This document shows, one piece after another, positions 54,023 through 64,000 of a DNA stretch of 64,000 nucleotides. Origin of the DNA: Mycobacterium celatum (GTDB taxonomy: Bacteria; Actinomycetota; Actinomycetes; Mycobacteriales; Mycobacteriaceae). The notes under the pieces are model-generated. The model saw only the letters and a list, made by a program, of their open reading frames with translations, searched no databases and was not told the origin of the DNA. Made by a program: the position numbers and the translations under genes. Positions within the stretch are counted from its first letter, which is position 1. Each line of letters opens with the position of its first letter. The stretch covers positions 1-64,000 of the forward strand of contig NZ_LQOM01000021.1 in NCBI RefSeq assembly GCF_002101595.1, given 5' to 3'.

Positions 54023-55437
54023 GCGCACATCCGGCCGGCCCACGACACGCCGAAGAAATCCATCACGCAGGCGCGCCACCGCGGCCGCAGACCTCGCAGG
54101 AACTCCTCAACCTTGAGCCGAACGTCTGGCCGCGCAACGCCGTTCGCAACAAGGACGGCGACGTCAGTATCGCGGACGTGAGGGTGACCGAGCTGGCGCG
54201 GCGGTACGGCACACCGCTTTTCGTCATCGACGAAGACGACTTCCGCTCACGCTGCCGCGAGATGGCCAAGGCATTCGGCGGCGGGGAGAACGTGCACTAC
54301 GCTGCCAAGGCGTTCCTGTGCACCGAAATTGCCCGCTGGATAAATCAAGAAGGTCTGTCGCTCGACGTGTGCACCGGCGGCGAGCTGTCCGTCGCGCTAG
54401 AAGCCGGCTTCCCACCCGAGCGAATCGCCTTTCACGGCAACAACAAATCGGTCGCCGAGCTGACCGCCGCGGTCAAGGCCGGGGTCGGGCATGTCGTACT
54501 GGACTCGATGACCGAGATCGAACGCCTCGACGCGATCGCGGCCGACGCCGGTGTGGTCCAGGACGTCCTAGTCCGGGTGACGGTCGGTGTGGAGGCCCAC
54601 ACCCACGAGTTCATCTCTACCGCCCACGAGGACCAGAAGTTCGGGCTGTCGCTGACCAACGGCGCGGCGATGGCCGCCGTGAAACGCGTCTTCGCCACCG
54701 ACAACCTCAGATTGGTTGGGCTGCATAGTCATATCGGTTCGCAGATTTTCGACGTGGCGGGGTTCGAGCTGGCCGCACACCGCGTCATCGGCCTGCTGCA
54801 CGACATCGTCGCCGAGTTTGGTGTCGACAAAACGTCGCAGATCTCGACCGTCGACCTCGGCGGCGGACTGGGGATCTCGTACCTGCCGCCCGACGATCCG
54901 CCGCCACTCGCCGATTTGGCGGCCAAGCTCGGCGCGATCGTCCGCAACGAATCCGCGGCGGTCGGCCTGCCCACGCCCCGGCTCGTCGTCGAACCCGGCC
55001 GCGCGATCGCGGGACCCGGGACGATTACCCTGTATGAGGTCGGCACCGTCAAGGACGTCGACGTGAGCGCGACGGCACAGCGGCGTTACGTGAGCGTCGA
55101 TGGCGGCATGAGCGACAACATCCGCACCGCGCTCTACGCCGCGGAGTACGACGTACGGCTGGTCTCGAGGCTCACCGATGCCGAGCCCACGTTGGCGCGC
55201 GTGGTCGGAAAGCACTGCGAGAGCGGCGATATCGTGGTTCGCGATGCATGGGTGCCCGCCGACCTGCAACCCGGCGACCTGGTTGCGGTGGCGGCAACCG
55301 GGGCGTACTGCTACTCGTTGTCGAGCCGCTACAACCTGATCGGTCGCCCGGCCGTGGTGGCCGTGCGCGACGGGCAGGCCAGGCTGATCCTGCGCCGGGA
55401 GACGGTTGACGACCTGTTGAGTTTGGAGGTGAGGTGA
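54019..55437 (+). CDS. lysA: Diaminopimelate decarboxylase
   Basis: The 472-residue fold-type III PLP enzyme has the Schiff-base Lys in [31 protein letters not shown] and [11 protein letters not shown]; the partner Cys is in HCESGDIV. It makes lysine from meso-diaminopimelate, which is also the peptidoglycan cross-linker. The start is GTG 54019; about 25 residues ([17 protein letters not shown]...) precede the point where the recalled H37Rv protein begins ([13 protein letters not shown]). A hom gene follows after three bases. Confidence 0.95.
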   Translation: MSAHPAGPRHAEEIHHAGAPPRPQTSQELLNLEPNVWPRNAVRNKDGDVSIADVRVTELARRYGTPLFVIDEDDFRSRCREMAKAFGGGENVHYAAKAFLCTEIARWINQEGLSLDVCTGGELSVALEAGFPPERIAFHGNNKSVAELTAAVKAGVGHVVLDSMTEIERLDAIAADAGVVQDVLVRVTVGVEAHTHEFISTAHEDQKFGLSLTNGAAMAAVKRVFATDNLRLVGLHSHIGSQIFDVAGFELAAHRVIGLLHDIVAEFGVDKTSQISTVDLGGGLGISYLPPDDPPPLADLAAKLGAIVRNESAAVGLPTPRLVVEPGRAIAGPGTITLYEVGTVKDVDVSATAQRRYVSVDGGMSDNIRTALYAAEYDVRLVSRLTDAEPTLARVVGKHCESGDIVVRDAWVPADLQPGDLVAVAATGAYCYSLSSRYNLIGRPAVVAVRDGQARLILRRETVDDLLSLEVR

Positions 55438-55440
55438 GGC

Positions 55441-56766
55441 GTGAGCGCTAACGGAAAGCCGGTCGGTGTCGCGGTGCTGGGATTGGGCAACGTCGGCAGC
55501 GAGGTTGTCCGCATCATCGAGGGCAGCGCCAACGACCTCGCGGCCCGGATCGGCGCCCCGTTGGTGTTGCGCGGAGTCGGTGTGCGCCGGGTGGCGCCCG
55601 ACCGCGGCGTGCCCATCGAGCTGCTCACCGACAACATCGAAGAGCTGGTGTCCCGCGAGGACGTCGACATCGTGGTCGAGCTGATGGGGCCGGTGGAACC
55701 GGCCCGCAAGGCAATCCTGTCGGCGCTCGAGCACGGCAAGTCCGTCGTCACGGCGAACAAGGCACTGCTGTCGATCTCCACCGGCGAACTCGCGCAGGCA
55801 GCCGAAACCGCCAACGTCGACCTGTATTTCGAGGCCGCGGTAGCGGGCGCCATCCCGGTTATCCGTCCGCTGACCCAGTCGCTGGCCGGCGACACCGTCC
55901 AGCGGGTGGCCGGCATCGTCAACGGCACCACCAACTACATCCTCTCCGAAATGGCCAGCACCGGCGCCGACTACGCCGCCGCGCTGGCCGACGCGAGTGC
56001 GCTCGGCTACGCCGAAGCCGACCCCACCGCCGACGTCGAAGGCTATGACGCCGCTGCCAAAGCGGCGATCCTGGCGTCCATCGCCTTCCACACCCGGGTC
56101 ACCGCCGACGACGTCTACCGCGAGGGCATCACCAACATCACGCCGGACGACTTCGAATCGGCGCGGGCGCTGGGCTGCACCATCAAGCTGCTGGCCATCT
56201 GTGAACGCGTCACCGTAGACGTTGGGCAACAACGGGTTTCGGCGCGGGTCTATCCTGCACTAGTACCCTTGAGCCATCCGCTCGCCGCGGTCAACGGTGC
56301 GTTCAACGCCGTAGTGGTCGAGGCCGAGGCGGCCGGGCGGTTGATGTTCTACGGTCAGGGTGCCGGCGGGGCACCGACCGCCTCGGCGGTGACCGGCGAC
56401 TTGGTGATGGCCGCCCGCAACCGGGTGCTGGGCAGCCGGGGCCCGCGGGAGTCCAAATACGCTCAGCTGCCGGTACTTCCAATGAGCCTGGCTGTGACCC
56501 GGTACTACGTGAGCATGCACGTTGCCGACGAGCCCGGCGTATTGTCTTCGGTGGCCGCAGAATTCGCCAAACGAGAAGTGAGCATCGCCGAAGTCCGCCA
56601 GGAAGGCGTCGTCGACCAGGGCGGCCAGCGGGTCGGGGCTCGCGTCGTCGTCGTCACCCACCGGGCCACGGACGGCGCGTTGTCCGAAACCGTTGCTGCG
56701 CTGGAGGATCTGGATGTGGTGCAGGCCGTGGCCAGTGTGCTGCGGCTGGAAGGAACCAACCCATGA
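55441..56766 (+). CDS. hom: Homoserine dehydrogenase
   Basis: The 441-residue enzyme has the NAD(P)-binding [25 protein letters not shown], the family signature [15 protein letters not shown] with [14 protein letters not shown], and [20 protein letters not shown] with the catalytic Lys. The C-terminal ACT domain ([21 protein letters not shown]) should confer threonine feedback. It commits aspartate semialdehyde to threonine and methionine. GTG 55441 has GAGGTGAGG upstream. The stop overlaps thrC. Confidence 0.95.
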   Translation: MSANGKPVGVAVLGLGNVGSEVVRIIEGSANDLAARIGAPLVLRGVGVRRVAPDRGVPIELLTDNIEELVSREDVDIVVELMGPVEPARKAILSALEHGKSVVTANKALLSISTGELAQAAETANVDLYFEAAVAGAIPVIRPLTQSLAGDTVQRVAGIVNGTTNYILSEMASTGADYAAALADASALGYAEADPTADVEGYDAAAKAAILASIAFHTRVTADDVYREGITNITPDDFESARALGCTIKLLAICERVTVDVGQQRVSARVYPALVPLSHPLAAVNGAFNAVVVEAEAAGRLMFYGQGAGGAPTASAVTGDLVMAARNRVLGSRGPRESKYAQLPVLPMSLAVTRYYVSMHVADEPGVLSSVAAEFAKREVSIAEVRQEGVVDQGGQRVGARVVVVTHRATDGALSETVAALEDLDVVQAVASVLRLEGTNP

Positions 56767-57845
56767 GTCTGCCGAAGACCAGCACCCACCAGCCGTGGCC
56801 CGGCGTGATAGCGGCCTACCGCGACCGGCTGCCCGTGGGCGACGACTGGACCCCGGTGACGCTGTTCGAGGGCGGCACCCCGTTGATCCATGCGACCGGG
56901 TTGTCCGAGCAGACCGGCTGCACAGTGCATTTGAAGGTCGAAGGCCTCAATCCCACCGGGTCGTTCAAGGACCGCGGCATGACCATGGCGGTCACCGACG
57001 CGGTCGCCCGCGGTCAGCAGGCCGTGCTGTGCGCGTCGACCGGCAACACGTCGGCGTCGGCTGCCGCCTATGCTGCCCGCGCCGGCATCACCTGTGCGGT
57101 GCTGATCCCGCAGGGCAAGATCGCAATGGGCAAGCTGGCCCAGGCGGTGATGCACGGCGCCAAGATCATCCAGATCGACGGCAACTTCGACGACTGCCTG
57201 GAGCTGGCCCGCAAGATGGCCAACGACTTCCCGACCATCTCGCTGGTCAACTCGGTCAACCCGGTGCGCATCGAGGGCCAGAAGACGGCCGCATTCGAGA
57301 TCGTCGACGCGCTCGGCGCCGCACCGGACGTCCATGCGCTGCCGGTCGGCAACGCCGGCAACATCACCGCTTACTGGAAGGGCTATACCGAATATCACCG
57401 CGAGGGCGTCAGCGACAAGCTGCCGCGCATGCTGGGCACCCAGGCGGCAGGCGCGGCGCCGCTGGTGCTGGGCAAGCCCGTGAGCAAGCCGGAGACCATC
57501 GCTACCGCGATCCGCATCGGTTCGCCGGCGTCGTGGACCTCGGCCGTCGACGCGCAGCAGCAGTCCGACGGGCGCTTTCTGGCCGCCACCGATGACGAGA
57601 TCCTCGCCGCCTACCACCTGGTGGCGCGCTCCGAAGGGGTCTTCGTGGAGCCGGCGTCGGCGGCCAGCATCGCCGGTCTGCTCAAATCCATCGAGGACGG
57701 CTGGGTGCCGCGCGGGTCGACCGTCGTGTGCACGGTGACCGGCAATGGCCTCAAGGACCCCGACACGGCACTGAAAGACCTTCCGAGCGTGTCGCCCGTG
57801 CCCGTCGACCCGGTTGCCGTCGTCGCGAAGTTGGGGCTGGTCTAG
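56763..57845 (+). CDS. thrC: Threonine synthase
   Basis: The 360-residue fold-type II PLP enzyme has the PLP Lys in [50 protein letters not shown] and the phosphate-binding [15 protein letters not shown]. It converts O-phosphohomoserine to threonine. ATG 56763 shares four bases with the hom stop. The next gene would begin at the very next base after its stop, inside a dispersed repeat. Confidence 0.95.
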   Translation: MSLPKTSTHQPWPGVIAAYRDRLPVGDDWTPVTLFEGGTPLIHATGLSEQTGCTVHLKVEGLNPTGSFKDRGMTMAVTDAVARGQQAVLCASTGNTSASAAAYAARAGITCAVLIPQGKIAMGKLAQAVMHGAKIIQIDGNFDDCLELARKMANDFPTISLVNSVNPVRIEGQKTAAFEIVDALGAAPDVHALPVGNAGNITAYWKGYTEYHREGVSDKLPRMLGTQAAGAAPLVLGKPVSKPETIATAIRIGSPASWTSAVDAQQQSDGRFLAATDDEILAAYHLVARSEGVFVEPASAASIAGLLKSIEDGWVPRGSTVVCTVTGNGLKDPDTALKDLPSVSPVPVDPVAVVAKLGLV

Positions 57846-58835
<990 letters not shown>

Positions 58836-59104
58836 CGTCGACAGGCCCGAGACGGGTTTCTTGCTTCCCGCAAAAAAGCGGGTTATCCTCGGACCCGTCC
58901 AGCAATCGCAGCTTCTGCATCATGCATAGACACTGCGTGCCACCAGGACACCCACCAATTCTTCTCGTGGACGATGGTTCGCCATTTAACCCGCCAGTCT
59001 TGGCGATCACCGTTGCAGAGTCGATGGTTGGCAGCACTCGGCGATTTGGCTGATTGCAACGAACCCCCCGCTTGATCCGATCAGCGGGGGAAGAAAGGAA
59101 ATCC
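58836..59104 (+). promoter_or_regulatory. Long structured leader of rho
   Basis: 269 bases between thrB and rho. Near the start, CCCGC (58867-58871) and GCGGG (58878-58882) form a short hairpin around six A residues, possibly ending the thr transcript. A 43-codon frame (58922-59053), starting MHRHCVPPGHPP, could be an upstream ORF. A strong 8-bp hairpin, CCCCCGCT (59065-59072) with AGCGGGGG (59083-59090), ends just before the AAAGGAAA Shine-Dalgarno of rho. This layout suits the autoregulation known for rho genes. Confidence 0.6.
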
Positions 59105-60892
59105 GTGACTGATACGGACCTCATCACGGCTGGCGACAGCACCCAAGACGACCGGCTGTCGAATTCCGTGACCCCAGAAACTCCCACCGCTTCGGACGCG
59201 CCGCCGGCGAACACCAAAGACGGTTCGCTGTCCACGATGGTGCTTCCCGAACTGCGTGCGCTGGCCAACCGGGCCGGTGTCAAGGGCACCTCGGGCATGC
59301 GCAAGAACGAACTGATCGCGGCGATCCGGGAAATCCAAGGACACGCCAACGGCGCGCCCGCCAAAGAGGACGACGGCAAAGCCACGGCTGACCCGCCGGC
59401 GACTGAGCAAACCGACACGGTCTCCGACGAGACGCCGCGCCGGGAACGACGCAGCGCCCCTCGCGATGCGGACTCACCCGCGACTGAACAGGCCGAGAAG
59501 GCCGACCAGCCCGATACCGACAAGCGCACCCGCGACCAGCAGGACACCAAGACAGAAGAGCGCGAGTCGGGCAAGGGTGCCGACCAGCAGAGTTCGGGCG
59601 GCCCGCAGAACCGCGGCGGCTCGAATCAGCAAGACGACGACGGCGAAGGACGCCAGGGCCGACGGGGTCGGCGATTCCGGGAGCGCAGGCGCCGCGGCGA
59701 GCGATCCGGCGAAGGCGGTGAAGCCGAACTGCGTGAGGACGACGTCGTCCAGCCGGTGGCCGGCATTCTCGACGTCCTGGACAACTATGCGTTCGTGCGC
59801 ACCTCCGGATACCTCGCCGGCCCGCACGACGTCTATGTGTCGATGAACATGGTGCGCAAGAACGGTTTGCGCCGCGGCGACGCGGTGACCGGCGCTGTGC
59901 GGGTGCCCCGAGAAGGGGAAGGCGGCGGACAAAATCCCCGGCAGAAGTTCAATCCGTTGGTGCGGCTGGACAGTGTGAACGGCGGGCCGGTCGAAGACGC
60001 CAAGAAGCGTCCCGAATTCGGCAAACTCACGCCGCTCTACCCCAACCAGCGGCTGCGCCTGGAAACCACCCCTGAACGGCTCACCACCCGGGTGATCGAC
60101 CTGATCATGCCGATCGGTAAGGGCCAGCGCGCGCTGATCGTGTCGCCGCCGAAAGCCGGTAAGACGACGATTCTGCAGGACACCGCCAACGCGATCGCCA
60201 AGAACAACCCGGAATGCCACCTCATGGTCGTGCTCGTGGACGAGCGGCCGGAGGAGGTCACCGACATGCAGCGCTCGGTCAAGGGCGAGGTCATCGCCTC
60301 CACCTTCGACCGGCCGCCGTCGGACCACACTTCGGTTGCCGAGCTGGCGATCGAGCGCGCCAAGCGGCTCGTCGAGCAGGGCAAGGACGTCGTGGTGTTG
60401 CTCGACTCGATCACCCGGCTGGGCCGCGCCTACAACAACGCGTCACCGGCGTCGGGCCGCATCCTGTCCGGTGGTGTTGACTCGACCGCGCTGTACCCGC
60501 CCAAGCGCTTCCTCGGCGCTGCGCGCAACATCGAGGAAGGCGGGTCGCTGACCATCATCGCCACGGCGATGGTGGAAACCGGATCCACCGGTGACACAGT
60601 GATTTTCGAAGAGTTCAAGGGCACCGGTAACGCCGAGCTCAAACTGGACCGCAAGATCGCCGAGCGACGGGTGTTCCCCGCGGTCGATGTGGCCCCGTCG
60701 GGCACCCGCAAGGACGAATTGCTCTTGTCCCCAGACGAATTCGCGATCGTGCACAAGCTGCGCCGGGTGCTCTCCGGGCTGGATTCGCACCAGGCGATCG
60801 ATCTGCTGATCTCGCAGCTGCGCAAGACCAAGACCAACTACGAATTCCTGGTGCAGGTGTCCAAGACCACGCCGGGCATGGACAACGACTAA
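59105..60892 (+). CDS. rho: Transcription termination factor Rho
   Basis: The 595-residue protein has an N-terminal SAP-like segment (LPELRALANRAGVKGTSGMRK, about 45-70). A long actinobacterial Asp/Glu/Arg/Gln-rich insert follows (about 90-205, ending RQGRRGRRFRERRRRGER), then the RNA-binding cold-shock domain (GILDVLDNYAFVRTSGYL) and the ATPase: Walker A PPKAGKTTIL (about 348-357), VLVDERPEEVTDM, LLDSITRLGRAYN and the Q-loop GRILSGGVD. GTG 59105 follows a good ribosome site. The hexameric helicase terminates untranslated transcripts. Confidence 0.95.
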   Translation: MTDTDLITAGDSTQDDRLSNSVTPETPTASDAPPANTKDGSLSTMVLPELRALANRAGVKGTSGMRKNELIAAIREIQGHANGAPAKEDDGKATADPPATEQTDTVSDETPRRERRSAPRDADSPATEQAEKADQPDTDKRTRDQQDTKTEERESGKGADQQSSGGPQNRGGSNQQDDDGEGRQGRRGRRFRERRRRGERSGEGGEAELREDDVVQPVAGILDVLDNYAFVRTSGYLAGPHDVYVSMNMVRKNGLRRGDAVTGAVRVPREGEGGGQNPRQKFNPLVRLDSVNGGPVEDAKKRPEFGKLTPLYPNQRLRLETTPERLTTRVIDLIMPIGKGQRALIVSPPKAGKTTILQDTANAIAKNNPECHLMVVLVDERPEEVTDMQRSVKGEVIASTFDRPPSDHTSVAELAIERAKRLVEQGKDVVVLLDSITRLGRAYNNASPASGRILSGGVDSTALYPPKRFLGAARNIEEGGSLTIIATAMVETGSTGDTVIFEEFKGTGNAELKLDRKIAERRVFPAVDVAPSGTRKDELLLSPDEFAIVHKLRRVLSGLDSHQAIDLLISQLRKTKTNYEFLVQVSKTTPGMDND

Positions 60893-60972
60893 CTGGACGT
60901 AGCACATCAGTGCCAACCGCCAAACCGCCGTCCCGCTAACGAATTGACGTCGCGCCGGTAAGGTGCGAGTCC

Positions 60973-62589
60973 GTGGCGGACACCCTGCAGCAACTGCTTC
61001 GCGAACGCGTTGCCGACGACGGTCCGGCCGTGAAATACGGCGACCGGGTGTGGAGTTGGCGCGAGCATCTGGCCGACGCCTCCGCCGTCGCCGCCGCCAT
61101 GATCGGCGTCGCCGACCGCCAGCGCCCACTGCATGTCGGCGCGCTGCTGGGCAATACCCCCGAGATGCTCACCGCCATGGCCGCGGCCGCGCTGGGCGGC
61201 TACGTGCTGTGCGGCATCAACGACACCCGCCGCGGCGCTGCGCTGGCCCGCGACATCGTGCGGGCCGACTGCCAGATCCTGCTCACCGATGACGCCCACC
61301 GCGGCCTGCTCAACGGCCTGGAGCTGCCCGGAGTACGGGTCTTCGACATGTCGAGCGGCGATTGGGCGAAGCTGCTCGCAACGGCCAGGCCTCTCACCCC
61401 GCACAGCGAGGTCACGCCCACCGACACCTTCATGATGATCTTCACCTCGGGCACCAGCGGCGAGCCGAAGGCCGTGCAGGTGACCCACCTGACCGTGCTG
61501 TTCGCCGGCACCACGCTGATCGAGCGGTTCGGGGTCACCTCATCGGACGTCTGCTACATCTCGATGCCGCTGTTTCACTCCAACGCGCTGCTGGCCGGGT
61601 GGAGCGTGGCGGTGGGCTCCGGGGCCGCCATGGTGCCGGCGACCTTCTCGGCATCCCGATTGTTGCCAGACCTGCGCCGCTACGGCGCGACGTACATGAA
61701 CTACGTCGGCAAGCCGCTGGCCTACGTGCTGGCCACCCCCGAGCGGCCGGACGACCACGACAACCCGCTGCGGGTGGCGTTCGGCAACGAGGCCAGCGAC
61801 CGGGACATCGCCGAGTTCAGCCGCCGGTTCGACTGCACGGTGTGGGACGGCTTCGGCTCCACGGAAGGCGCCATCATCATCACCCGCGAGGACGGCTGCC
61901 CACCGGGTTCGCTGGGCCGCGGTTTTCCCGGTGTGGCCATCTACAACCCCGACACCCTCACCGAGTGCCCTCCGGCCCGGTTCGACGACGACGGCGCCCT
62001 AACCAACGCCGAGGAGGCGATCGGCGAGCTGGTCAACACCACCGGCGCCGGACTGTTCGCCGGCTACTACAACGACCCGGACGCCACCGATGCGCGGCTG
62101 CGGGACGGCATGTACTGGTCGGGTGATCTGGCCTACCGCGACGACGACGGCTGGATCTACTTCGCCGGCCGCAACGGGGACTGGCTGCGGGTCGACGGGG
62201 AAAACATGACGACGACGCCCATCGAGCGGATCCTGCAGCGGTTGCCTGCCATCAGCCAGGTCGCGGTGTATGCGGTGCCCGACGAGCACGTCGGCGACCA
62301 GGTGATGGCGGCGATCGTGCTGGTCGACGGCGCCGAGCTGACGCCCGAGGAGTTCGGCGAGTTCCTGGCCGGCCAACCCGACCTGTCGCCGAAAGCCTGG
62401 CCGCGTTATGTCTGGAGCACCGACAGCCTGCCGAGCACAGCGACCAACAAGATCCTCAAGCGGGAGTTGCGGGCACGCGGCACCGCGGTCGACGGCGGTG
62501 TGCTGTGGACGCGTGCCCCGCGCGGCAGGACGTACGCAGTGCTGGATCGCACTCGGGAATGCGCGCCGACGTCCCCGCGTTTGGGCTAA
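60973..62589 (+). CDS. FadD17-like acyl-CoA synthetase / AMP-binding enzyme
   Basis: The 538-residue adenylating enzyme has motif A10-type loop MMIFTSGTSGEPKAV, SMPLFHSNALLAGW, DGFGSTEGAIIIT, the YWSGDLAYRDDDGWIYFAGR hinge segment and WLRVDGENMTTTPIERIL. A C-terminal Lys lies in STATNKILKREL. NYVGKPLAYVLATPERPDD matches recalled FadD17 (Rv3506), a fatty-acid or steroid-side-chain type ligase. GTG 60973 is the start. In H37Rv rho is followed directly by rpmE, so this gene is an insertion in the conserved order. The substrate is unknown. Confidence 0.85.
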   Translation: MADTLQQLLRERVADDGPAVKYGDRVWSWREHLADASAVAAAMIGVADRQRPLHVGALLGNTPEMLTAMAAAALGGYVLCGINDTRRGAALARDIVRADCQILLTDDAHRGLLNGLELPGVRVFDMSSGDWAKLLATARPLTPHSEVTPTDTFMMIFTSGTSGEPKAVQVTHLTVLFAGTTLIERFGVTSSDVCYISMPLFHSNALLAGWSVAVGSGAAMVPATFSASRLLPDLRRYGATYMNYVGKPLAYVLATPERPDDHDNPLRVAFGNEASDRDIAEFSRRFDCTVWDGFGSTEGAIIITREDGCPPGSLGRGFPGVAIYNPDTLTECPPARFDDDGALTNAEEAIGELVNTTGAGLFAGYYNDPDATDARLRDGMYWSGDLAYRDDDGWIYFAGRNGDWLRVDGENMTTTPIERILQRLPAISQVAVYAVPDEHVGDQVMAAIVLVDGAELTPEEFGEFLAGQPDLSPKAWPRYVWSTDSLPSTATNKILKRELRARGTAVDGGVLWTRAPRGRTYAVLDRTRECAPTSPRLG

Positions 62590-62696
62590 CGGCGGCTGAG
62601 CTGGCATAATCAACCGCCAACCCCTCAGGTTCCGGTTCACGTCCGAGCATCGGCACGGTGCGGGCGAGCCGGCGGCCGACGATTGAAGAGGAAATC

Positions 62697-62939
62697 ATGA
62701 AATCTGGTATTCATCCGGCATACGGCGAGACCACCGTGGTCTGCGGTTGCGGCAACACCTTCACCACCCGCAGCACCAAGGAGAGCGGCCACATCGTGGT
62801 CGAGGTCTGCTCGCAGTGCCACCCGTTCTATACCGGCAAGCAGAAGATTCTGGACAGCGGCGGTCGTGTGGCCCGCTTCGAGAAGCGCTACGGCAAGCGC
62901 AAGGCCGGCGCCGACAAAGAGCCCAACGCCGACAAGTAG
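62697..62939 (+). CDS. rpmE: Large ribosomal subunit protein bL31 (zinc-binding form)
   Basis: The 80-residue protein begins [20 protein letters not shown] and keeps the CxC...CxxC ligands ([19 protein letters not shown]), the C+ form that holds zinc. A basic tail ends in PNADK. ATG 62697 has GAAGAGGAA upstream, which fixes the start. The 107-base gap after fadD includes CATAATC, a plausible -10 element. Confidence 0.95.
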   Translation: MKSGIHPAYGETTVVCGCGNTFTTRSTKESGHIVVEVCSQCHPFYTGKQKILDSGGRVARFEKRYGKRKAGADKEPNADK

Positions 62940-62942
62940 CGC

Positions 62943-62985
62943 CGACGCCCGAACCTGTCGCGGAACCCGCACAGGTCGGGCGTCG
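62943..62985 (+). terminator. Hairpin terminator after rpmE
   Basis: CGACGCCCGAACCTGT (62943-62958) pairs with ACAGGTCGGGCGTCG (62971-62985) through 15 bp with one bulged A, loop of 12 bases, followed by TTTC. It begins four bases after the rpmE stop. This is the most terminator-like stem in the window, with partial read-through into prfA possible because the U run is short. Confidence 0.75.
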
Positions 62986-63026
62986 TTTCATGTGCGGGCT
63001 GTGGGCGGTTCAGAAAGGGGCCAGCG

Positions 63027-64000
63027 ATGACGCAGAGCGTGCAAGCTATCGACGCGCTCCTGGCCGAGCATGCCGAACTCGAGCGCCAGCTCGCCGATCC
63101 CGAACTGCACAGCAACCCAGCCAATGCCCGCAAAGTCGGGCGCCGCTTCGCCCAATTGGCGCCGATCGTGGCCACTCACCGCAAACTGCAGACGGTGCGC
63201 GGCGACTTGGAGGCCGCCCGGGAGCTGGCCGCCTCCGACGACTCGTTCGCCGCCGAGGTCACCGAGCTTCAGGCGCGGGCCGCGGAACTGGACACCCAGC
63301 TCACCGACATGCTGGCGCCACGCGACCCGCACGACGCCGACGACATCCTGCTCGAAGTCAAATCCGGTGAGGGCGGCGAGGAATCGGCGTTGTTCGCCGC
63401 CGACTTGGCCCGGATGTACATCCGCTACGCCGAGCGGCACGGCTGGACGGTGACCGTGCTGGACGAGACCACTTCGGATCTGGGCGGCTACAAGGACGCC
63501 ACGCTGTCGATCGCCAGTAAGGGCGACTCCGCCGACGGCGTGTGGTCGCGAATGAAGTTCGAGGGCGGCGTGCACCGCGTGCAGCGCGTTCCGGTAACCG
63601 AATCCCAAGGCCGCGTGCATACTTCGGCTGCCGGTGTGCTGGTTTATCCGGAGCCCGAGGAGGTCGGGGAGGTGCAGATCGACGAGTCGGACCTGCGCAT
63701 CGACGTCTACCGCTCCTCCGGCAAGGGTGGACAGGGCGTCAACACCACCGACTCCGCGGTGCGAATCACCCACCTGCCCACCGGCATCGTCGTCACCTGC
63801 CAAAACGAACGCTCCCAGCTGCAGAACAAGACCCGTGCCTTGCAAGTGCTGGCCGCGCGGCTGCAGGCGATGGCGGAGGAACAAGCGCTGGCCGACGCGT
63901 CGGCCGACCGGGCCAGCCAGATCCGCACGGTGGACCGCAGCGAACGCATTCGCACCTACAACTTTCCCGAGAACCGCATCACCGACCACCGCATCGGTTA
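63027..64000 (+). CDS. prfA: Peptide chain release factor 1, C-terminus cut by window edge
   Basis: The first 324 codons are present. The N-terminal helical domain ([20 protein letters not shown]) is followed by the RF core [19 protein letters not shown], the anticodon-like loop region [20 protein letters not shown], and the catalytic GGQ in [21 protein letters not shown]1 recognises UAG and UAA stop codons. ATG 63027 has AAAGGGG ten bases upstream. The frame is open to the window end, with about 35 residues missing. Confidence 0.96.
   Translation, partial: MTQSVQAIDALLAEHAELERQLADPELHSNPANARKVGRRFAQLAPIVATHRKLQTVRGDLEAARELAASDDSFAAEVTELQARAAELDTQLTDMLAPRDPHDADDILLEVKSGEGGEESALFAADLARMYIRYAERHGWTVTVLDETTSDLGGYKDATLSIASKGDSADGVWSRMKFEGGVHRVQRVPVTESQGRVHTSAAGVLVYPEPEEVGEVQIDESDLRIDVYRSSGKGGQGVNTTDSAVRITHLPTGIVVTCQNERSQLQNKTRALQVLAARLQAMAEEQALADASADRASQIRTVDRSERIRTYNFPENRITDHRIG

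Overview
The window is high-GC actinobacterial DNA and almost certainly comes from a non-tuberculous Mycobacterium. The gene order follows, from memory, the M. tuberculosis H37Rv stretch Rv1248c to Rv1299 (kgd, Rv1249c, Rv1250, Rv1251c, lprE, deaD, Rv1254, Rv1255c, cyp130, ... lprB/lprC, Rv1276c-Rv1279, oppABCD, canA, cysD/cysNC, Rv1287, tRNA-Arg, argS, lysA, hom, thrC, thrB, rho, rpmE, prfA). Mycobacterial lipoproteins (lprB, lprC, lprE), an IdeR-type iron box, GTG starts and many ATGA/GTGA/TGATG gene overlaps agree with this. No sequence search could be run, so identities rest on motifs and recalled family sequences.

Layout. 1-7.2 kb: 5' end of kgd, a membrane protein, a PadR regulator with an MFS drug exporter, and a large nuclease/helicase. 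7.3-11.5 kb: lprE, deaD, an acyltransferase and an iron-regulated siderophore-interacting protein. 11.5-16.5 kb: a minus-strand run that H37Rv lacks in part: a protein resembling alkylglycerol monooxygenase (AGMO), a TetR regulator, an alkyl-dihydroxyacetone-phosphate synthase (AGPS) homologue, CYP130 and a second TetR. I read this as a candidate ether-lipid cassette, with a conspicuous TetR-type operator in front of it. 16.5-24.5 kb: FAD-linked oxidase, VapBC with an 18-bp operator where H37Rv carries tap, UdgB, a luciferase-like oxidoreductase, a Ddn-like protein, HIT, PatB-type aminotransferase, amidase, and a family-6-like DNA glycosylase. 24.5-31.5 kb: pH-sensing-type adenylate cyclase, a small protein with a ribbon-helix-helix-like end preceded by three 8-bp iterons, a membrane-anchored serine protease with a zinc-ribbon tail, and a heterodimeric ABC exporter. 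In this interval the embR/pknH block of H37Rv is absent.

31.5-44.2 kb: lprB/lprC, SixA phosphatase, an SbcD/SbcC-like pair without the usual metal-site His or a zinc hook, a GMC oxidoreductase, and the oppABCD peptide importer. 44.3-49.1 kb: beta-carbonic anhydrase and a sulfate-activation operon (cysD, cysNC, and here also a cysQ), followed by an Rrf2 regulator. 49.1-52.2 kb: two VOC proteins, a probable F420-dependent oxidoreductase and a sulfite-oxidase-like molybdoprotein. 52.2 kb to the end: tRNA-Arg(CCG), argS and the lysine/threonine genes lysA-hom-thrC-thrB, then rho with a structured leader, a FadD17-like acyl-CoA synthetase, rpmE and the start of prfA.

Non-coding structure is rich. 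A 41-bp repeat occurs as a tandem pair beside kgd and again, inverted, exactly between thrC and thrB, where it may be translated as a ThrB N-terminal extension. A 54-bp palindromic element occurs twice in opposite orientation. Three further long inverted repeats sit between genes.
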